Source of the DNA: Altererythrobacter sp. H2
GTDB lineage: Bacteria; Pseudomonadota; Alphaproteobacteria; Sphingomonadales; Sphingomonadaceae
Direction of reading: 5' to 3'
NCBI RefSeq assembly: GCF_035319885.1
Contig: NZ_CP141285.1
Coordinates: forward strand, 2,860,001-2,924,000
DNA length: 64,000 nucleotides
Shown here: piece after piece, positions 60,188 through 64,000 of the stretch
How positions within the stretch are numbered: the first letter of the stretch is position 1
Layout of the letters: each line of letters starts with the position of its first letter
Made by a program: the position numbers and the translations under genes
Notes under the pieces: model-generated
The model's database searches: none
Seen by the model: the letters and a program-made list of their open reading frames with translations, nothing else
What the model was told of the DNA's origin: nothing

Positions 60188-60633
60188 TGACCCGCGAATT
60201 CACCGGCAAGCGCTTCGCCCTGATCATGGTGATCGGCTTCGGCATCGTCATCGCGGTCAACTTCACCATGGCGGGCTATGCCACCAGCGGCTTCAGCGGG
60301 GTGGTGGTGGAGAACTCCTATGTCGCCAGCCAGAAATACAATGGCTGGCTGGAACAGGCCCGCGAACAGGACAAGCTTGGCTGGAGCGGGCCGGTCATCC
60401 GCACTGGCGAAGGCGCGCTGCTACTGGAAGCACCAGCCATTCCCGCAGGCGCCAAGGTGCGCGCGGAACTGCGCCGGCCGCTTGGCCAGCGTGAGGAAAT
60501 CGCCTTCCCGCTCAACGCCGACGGTGCAGGCCGCTATGTCTCCGCCGCGGCTGTCGCCCCCGGCCGCTGGACCGTGCGGGTGAACGTGACCGCGAACGGG
60601 CAGTCCGTGCGGTTCGAAACCGAAGTCCAGTGA
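60184..60633 (+). CDS. ccoH: CcoH (FixH) assembly protein
   Basis: A 149-aa FixH protein with one N-terminal helix (FALIMVIGFGIVIAVNFTMA) and the conserved NSYVASQKYNGWLEQAREQ region, then periplasmic domain. It stabilises assembly of the cbb3 oxidase. Its ATG overlaps the ccoG stop and its stop overlaps ccoI. Confidence 0.93.
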   Translation: MMTREFTGKRFALIMVIGFGIVIAVNFTMAGYATSGFSGVVVENSYVASQKYNGWLEQAREQDKLGWSGPVIRTGEGALLLEAPAIPAGAKVRAELRRPLGQREEIAFPLNADGAGRYVSAAAVAPGRWTVRVNVTANGQSVRFETEVQ

Positions 60634-62756
60634 ACGCGCTGGCCGACATTGCTGCCCCGGCCGGGACCGACGCACTGGTCGACAGCCGCTTTACCGTGCC
60701 GGGCATGCGCTGCGCCGGATGTATCGGCAAGGTCGAGCGCGGGCTTGGTGCGGTGCCCGGCGTGGAAGCAGCGCGGGTGAACTTCTCCGCCAAGCGGGTG
60801 GCCGTGCGCCACAGCGCCGAGATCGACCCGTTCGCCCTGATCGGTGAGCTTGAAAAACTTGGCTTCGAAGCGCAGCTCGCGTCGGACAACCCGCTGGCGC
60901 AGGACGACCGGGAAACCCGGATGCTGCTGCGGGCCACGGCGGTCGCCGGGTTCGGCATGATGAACGTGATGCTGCTCTCGGTCAGCGTCTGGTCGGGCGC
61001 GGGCGGGGTCACCAAAGACCTGTTCCACTGGCTCTCGGCCCTGATTGCCATTCCGGTGATCGCCTATGCCGGGCGGCCGTTCTTCTCCTCGGCACTGATG
61101 GCGCTCAGCCACCGGCGGACCAACATGGACGTGCCGATCTCGATCGGCGTCCTGCTGGCGACGGGACTCAGCCTCTACGAGACGGTCACCGGCGGCCAGC
61201 ACGCCTATTTCGACGGCGCGACCATGCTGTTGTTCTTCCTGCTGTGCGGCCGCGCGCTCGACGCGATGATGCGGGGCCGCACCAGGGCCGGGATTGGCGC
61301 ACTGCTGGGCCGGATGGGCCGCAGCGCCAGCGTGGTCCAGGCCGATGGCAGCACCCGGCGCCTGGCGACCGATCAGCTCTTTCCCGGGATGGTGATGATC
61401 GTCGCCGCCGGGGAGGCGCTGGCCGCCGATGGCGAGGTGATCGAAGGGCACGGCGCAATCGACAACGCCATGCTGACCGGGGAGAGCGAGCCCGAACCGG
61501 TCGGCCCCGGGCAGATGGTCCACGCCGGCAGCATGAACCTGACTGCGCCGCTGACCGTGCGCATTACCGCCACCGCCAGTGACACCGTGATTGCCGAGAT
61601 TGCCCGCCTGATGGACGAGGCCGGCCAGTCGCGCAGCCGCTATGTCCGCATCGCCGACCGCGCCTCGCGGCTTTATGCGCCCGCTGTCCACACGCTTGCC
61701 CTTGCGGCGTTCGCCGGCTGGATGATTGCGGGAGCGGGCTGGTACCAGTCGCTGGTGATCGCCATTGCCGTGCTGATCATCACCTGCCCCTGCGCGCTCG
61801 GCCTCGCGGTGCCCGCCGCGCAAGTAACCGCCGCCAGCGCGCTGCTGAAGCAGGGGGTGCTGGTGAAGGACGGCAGTGCGCTGGAGCGGCTGGCGCAGGT
61901 CGACATGGTGCTGTTCGACAAGACCGGCACGCTGACCCTGGGCGAGCCAGTGCCTGATCTGTCGATGCTTGATGCGGGGCAGAAATCCGCCGCGCTGGCG
62001 CTGGCAGAGCGCAGCCGCCATCCGCTGAGCGTGGGCCTGGCCAAGGCCTTGCACGACGAAGGCGTGACTGCCGCACCGGTCAAGGAGGTGCTTGAAACCG
62101 CCGGGCATGGCCTAACCGGAATGATGGGCGGCCTGGCGGTGGCGCTGGAAAAGCCGGAGCAGGCCGGGACGAGCGTGGCCAGCGAGCTGCGCCTGGGTGA
62201 CCGGACAGTGATGATCCCGTTCCGCGACCGGCTGCGCGAGGATGCCGCGGAGGTGGTCGCCAGCCTCAAGCAGCAGGGCATCCCCGTCTCGATGATGTCG
62301 GGCGACCGGTCTGACGCCGTGCGCGACGTGGCGAGCGAACTAGGCCTGTTCGGGCGCTGCGGGATGAAGCCGGAAGAGAAACTGGCGGAACTGGAACGGC
62401 TCAAGGCTCTGGGGCACCTGCCGCTGATGGTCGGCGACGGGCTCAATGACGGCCCTGCCCTGGCCGCTGCTCATGCATCGATTGCGCCCGGCAGTGCCAG
62501 CGATGCGAGCCAGCAGGCCGCCGACGCCGTGTTCCTCGGCACCCGGCTTGCTCCGGTGCTGGCGGCGCTGAAAATCTCGCGCCGCACCATGCAGATCGTG
62601 AAACAGAACTTCGGACTGGCGATCGGCTACAACGTGCTGGCCGTGCCGCTGGCGCTGGCAGGCTATGTCACCCCGCTGATTGCCGCGATTGCCATGTCGA
62701 CCAGTTCGCTGATCGTGGTCGCCAATTCGCTGCGCCTGGCACGAAGCGGCCGGTGA
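60630..62756 (+). CDS. ccoI: CcoI (FixI) copper-translocating P-type ATPase
   Basis: A 708-aa P1B ATPase. One HMA domain (GMRCAGCIGKVERGLGAV), CPC in [14 protein letters not shown] near residue 386, DKTGTLTLGE near 430, SRHPLSVGLAKAL and GDGLNDGPALAAAHASIA. CcoI pumps copper for insertion into the cbb3 oxidase CuB centre, not for resistance, unlike the island ATPase. It overlaps ccoH and ccoS by 4 bp. Confidence 0.96.
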   Translation: MNALADIAAPAGTDALVDSRFTVPGMRCAGCIGKVERGLGAVPGVEAARVNFSAKRVAVRHSAEIDPFALIGELEKLGFEAQLASDNPLAQDDRETRMLLRATAVAGFGMMNVMLLSVSVWSGAGGVTKDLFHWLSALIAIPVIAYAGRPFFSSALMALSHRRTNMDVPISIGVLLATGLSLYETVTGGQHAYFDGATMLLFFLLCGRALDAMMRGRTRAGIGALLGRMGRSASVVQADGSTRRLATDQLFPGMVMIVAAGEALAADGEVIEGHGAIDNAMLTGESEPEPVGPGQMVHAGSMNLTAPLTVRITATASDTVIAEIARLMDEAGQSRSRYVRIADRASRLYAPAVHTLALAAFAGWMIAGAGWYQSLVIAIAVLIITCPCALGLAVPAAQVTAASALLKQGVLVKDGSALERLAQVDMVLFDKTGTLTLGEPVPDLSMLDAGQKSAALALAERSRHPLSVGLAKALHDEGVTAAPVKEVLETAGHGLTGMMGGLAVALEKPEQAGTSVASELRLGDRTVMIPFRDRLREDAAEVVASLKQQGIPVSMMSGDRSDAVRDVASELGLFGRCGMKPEEKLAELERLKALGHLPLMVGDGLNDGPALAAAHASIAPGSASDASQQAADAVFLGTRLAPVLAALKISRRTMQIVKQNFGLAIGYNVLAVPLALAGYVTPLIAAIAMSTSSLIVVANSLRLARSGR

Positions 62757-62929
62757 CCAGCCTCGTTTTCCTGATCCCGATTGCCCTGCTGCTCGGCCTT
62801 GGGGGGCTGGCGGCGTTCTTCTGGGCCATGCGCTCCGGCCAGTTCGACGATCTGGACGGCGCCGCCAACCGCATCCTGATCGACGAAGATGAGGACGGGG
62901 ACGAAGCCTCAGAGGAGGACAAGCCATGA
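62753..62929 (+). CDS. ccoS: CcoS small oxidase maturation protein
   Basis: A 58-aa membrane protein starting at GTG 62753, overlapping the ccoI stop. One helix (VFLIPIALLLGLGGLAAFFW) then AMRSGQFDDLDGAANRIL, the family signature. An acidic C-terminus (DEDEDGDEASEEDKP) follows. CcoS is needed for cofactor insertion in cbb3 oxidase. Confidence 0.92.
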   Translation: MTSLVFLIPIALLLGLGGLAAFFWAMRSGQFDDLDGAANRILIDEDEDGDEASEEDKP

Positions 62930-63138
62930 GCCTTGCCCCGCTTGCGCTGCTCGCGCTGGTCCCGCTTGCCATCGGCCCCCTGCCCCAGGATGAGCAGCAG
63001 GCGCTGGTCGCACGTCTGTGCGGCGGCGGCACGATCGAACTTCCGGTGGGTGGGAGCGATCCGGAACTGCCTGAAGGTTGCCCGTTCAAGGCGTGCCATG
63101 CCGGGGGATGCCGCAAGAAATTTGATCTGGCGCAATGA
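62926..63138 (+). CDS. Small exported Cys-containing protein between ccoS and hemN
   Basis: A 70-aa protein: signal-like N-terminus (LAPLALLALVPLAIGPLPQ), and a mature part with four Cys (RLCGGGT; EGCPFKACHAGGCRK). Not a recognised family. It overlaps ccoS and hemN by 4 bp each, so it belongs to the micro-oxic operon. The Cys-His pattern could bind a metal such as copper or iron, an inference only. Confidence 0.68.
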   Translation: MSLAPLALLALVPLAIGPLPQDEQQALVARLCGGGTIELPVGGSDPELPEGCPFKACHAGGCRKKFDLAQ

Positions 63139-64000
63139 CCGGTCGGCCCGGCCCTGCGAGGCAGGTGCGCATGTGGCCCTATCACCCCGATCTGCTCGCG
63201 ACCCCGGTCCCCCGTTACACCAGCTACCCGACAGCGGCCGAGTTCGGCCCGATCGCGCCGGATGCCTATCGCTCCGCGCTGGAGGGCGTGACGGGCGAGA
63301 TCTCGCTCTACCTGCACATCCCGTTCTGCGACACAATCTGCTATTACTGCGGCTGCAACACCGGGGTGGCGGCGCGGCGGCAGCGGCTCGAATCCTACCT
63401 TGGCGCGCTGGAGCGGGAAATCGCCCTGGTTGCGGCCACCCTGCGGCAAAGTACACGGGTCCGGCGGATCAGCTTTGGCGGGGGAAGCCCCAACGCCCTG
63501 TCGCCGGAGGAATTTCTGCGGCTGTTCAGCACGCTCGACCGGCATTTCCACCTTGCTTCCCCGGTCCTGTCGACCGAGCTTGATCCGCGCACCATGACGG
63601 CGGAATTTGCCGGGGCTGTGCGCGAGACGGGCATTACCCGCGCAAGCCTGGGGGTGCAGACTTTCGCTGCCCACTGCCAGCAGGCGATCGGCCGGGTCCA
63701 GCCCGAAGAGGTGATCGTGCGCACGGTCGACTGGCTGCGCGATGCCGGTGTCACCTCGCTCAATTTCGACCTCATGTACGGGCTGCCGGGCCAGACTGCG
63801 GACGACCTGCGTGACAGCCTGCAGCGCACCCGGGTGCTCGGCGCGGACCGGGTGGCCCTGTTCGGCTATGCCCACGTTCCCCACGTCGTGCCGCGCCAGA
63901 AGGCGGTGGACGCGCGCAACATGCCCGACGTGGCCAAGCGTTTCGCGATGGCCGCGCTGGGCTACGAGTATTTCTGCACCCACGGCTATGTGCCGGTGGG
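63135..64000 (+). CDS. hemN: HemN, oxygen-independent coproporphyrinogen III oxidase, 3' truncated by window edge
   Basis: Visible 288 residues of a radical-SAM enzyme that decarboxylates coproporphyrinogen without oxygen. The FeS motif CDTICYYCGCN follows YLHIPF; later SFGGGSPNALSPEE and LNFDLMYGLPGQTADDL are typical. ATG 63135 overlaps the small gene stop (ATGA). The frame runs past position 64000. It supplies heme under low oxygen, in keeping with the cbb3 genes upstream. Confidence 0.95.
   Translation, partial: MTGRPGPARQVRMWPYHPDLLATPVPRYTSYPTAAEFGPIAPDAYRSALEGVTGEISLYLHIPFCDTICYYCGCNTGVAARRQRLESYLGALEREIALVAATLRQSTRVRRISFGGGSPNALSPEEFLRLFSTLDRHFHLASPVLSTELDPRTMTAEFAGAVRETGITRASLGVQTFAAHCQQAIGRVQPEEVIVRTVDWLRDAGVTSLNFDLMYGLPGQTADDLRDSLQRTRVLGADRVALFGYAHVPHVVPRQKAVDARNMPDVAKRFAMAALGYEYFCTHGYVPV

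Noticed and set aside
63121-63134. TTGATCTGGCGCAA as an FNR box before hemN
   Set aside because: Only one half-site fits, and it adjoins the start codon inside the upstream gene.

Overview
The window is high-GC DNA with a dense, mostly overlapping gene layout. COQ9, a CBP3-like bc1 chaperone, an EipA/DUF1134 protein, a DUF177 protein and a complete cbb3 oxidase locus point to an alphaproteobacterium of the order Sphingomonadales, probably Erythrobacteraceae or Sphingomonadaceae. This placement is inferred from gene content; no rRNA is present.

Region 1 (1-18.45 kb) is ordinary chromosome: a tandem aspartyl-protease-like protein cut by the window edge, an Atm1-type exporter, hslVU, bamE, the bc1 chaperone and DUF177 pair, ssb, feoAB, COQ9, a SCO copper chaperone, ribD-ribE, an aromatic aminotransferase and a DUF1134 protein, ending in tRNA-Ser(GCU).

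Region 2 (18.5-42.7 kb) is a genomic island inserted in the 3' end of tRNA-Ser(GCU). An exact 18-bp copy of the tRNA end (18529-18546) recurs at 42670-42687, and a tyrosine integrase lies just inside the left end. The island carries: (a) a copper module in which a CsoR-type repressor heads a long leftward operon (DUF2231, His/Met-rich lipoprotein, DUF411, Cu/Ag P-type ATPase, a 59-aa pore-like protein, DUF305), divergent from a multicopper oxidase and CopB, with two CsoR-like palindromes between them; (b) an insertion hot spot with an IS200/IS605 remnant, an intact IS66 element with 8-bp target duplication, a split NTF2-like gene, a PilZ gene without a normal start codon and an IS3-family element; (c) an ECF sigma/anti-sigma pair divergent from an S8 protease, a low-complexity secreted protein and an outer-membrane barrel; (d) eroded conjugation and defence genes (a MobF relaxase tail fused to an MmeI-type methyltransferase head, behind a DUF262/HNH protein); (e) a hipBA pair with three evenly spaced palindromic operators.

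Region 3 (42.7-53.6 kb) is chromosome again: a three-gene envelope or stress cluster (DUF3618, holin-like, alpha-helical), then an aa3-type oxidase locus with a fused subunit I-III, a subunit II carrying heme c, extra c-type cytochromes, cytochrome b561, CtaG and a sorbosone-dehydrogenase-like lipoprotein.

Region 4 (53.6-64 kb) is a micro-oxic respiration locus: ompW, a Crp/Fnr regulator lacking the N-terminal cysteine cluster, ccoNOQP, ccoGHIS, a small Cys-containing exported protein, and hemN running off the window. FNR-type boxes (TTGAC-N4-GTCAA) lie in the ompW/regulator gap and upstream of ccoN. Together the aa3 and cbb3 loci suggest switching between high- and low-oxygen respiration, while the island adds periplasmic copper detoxification.
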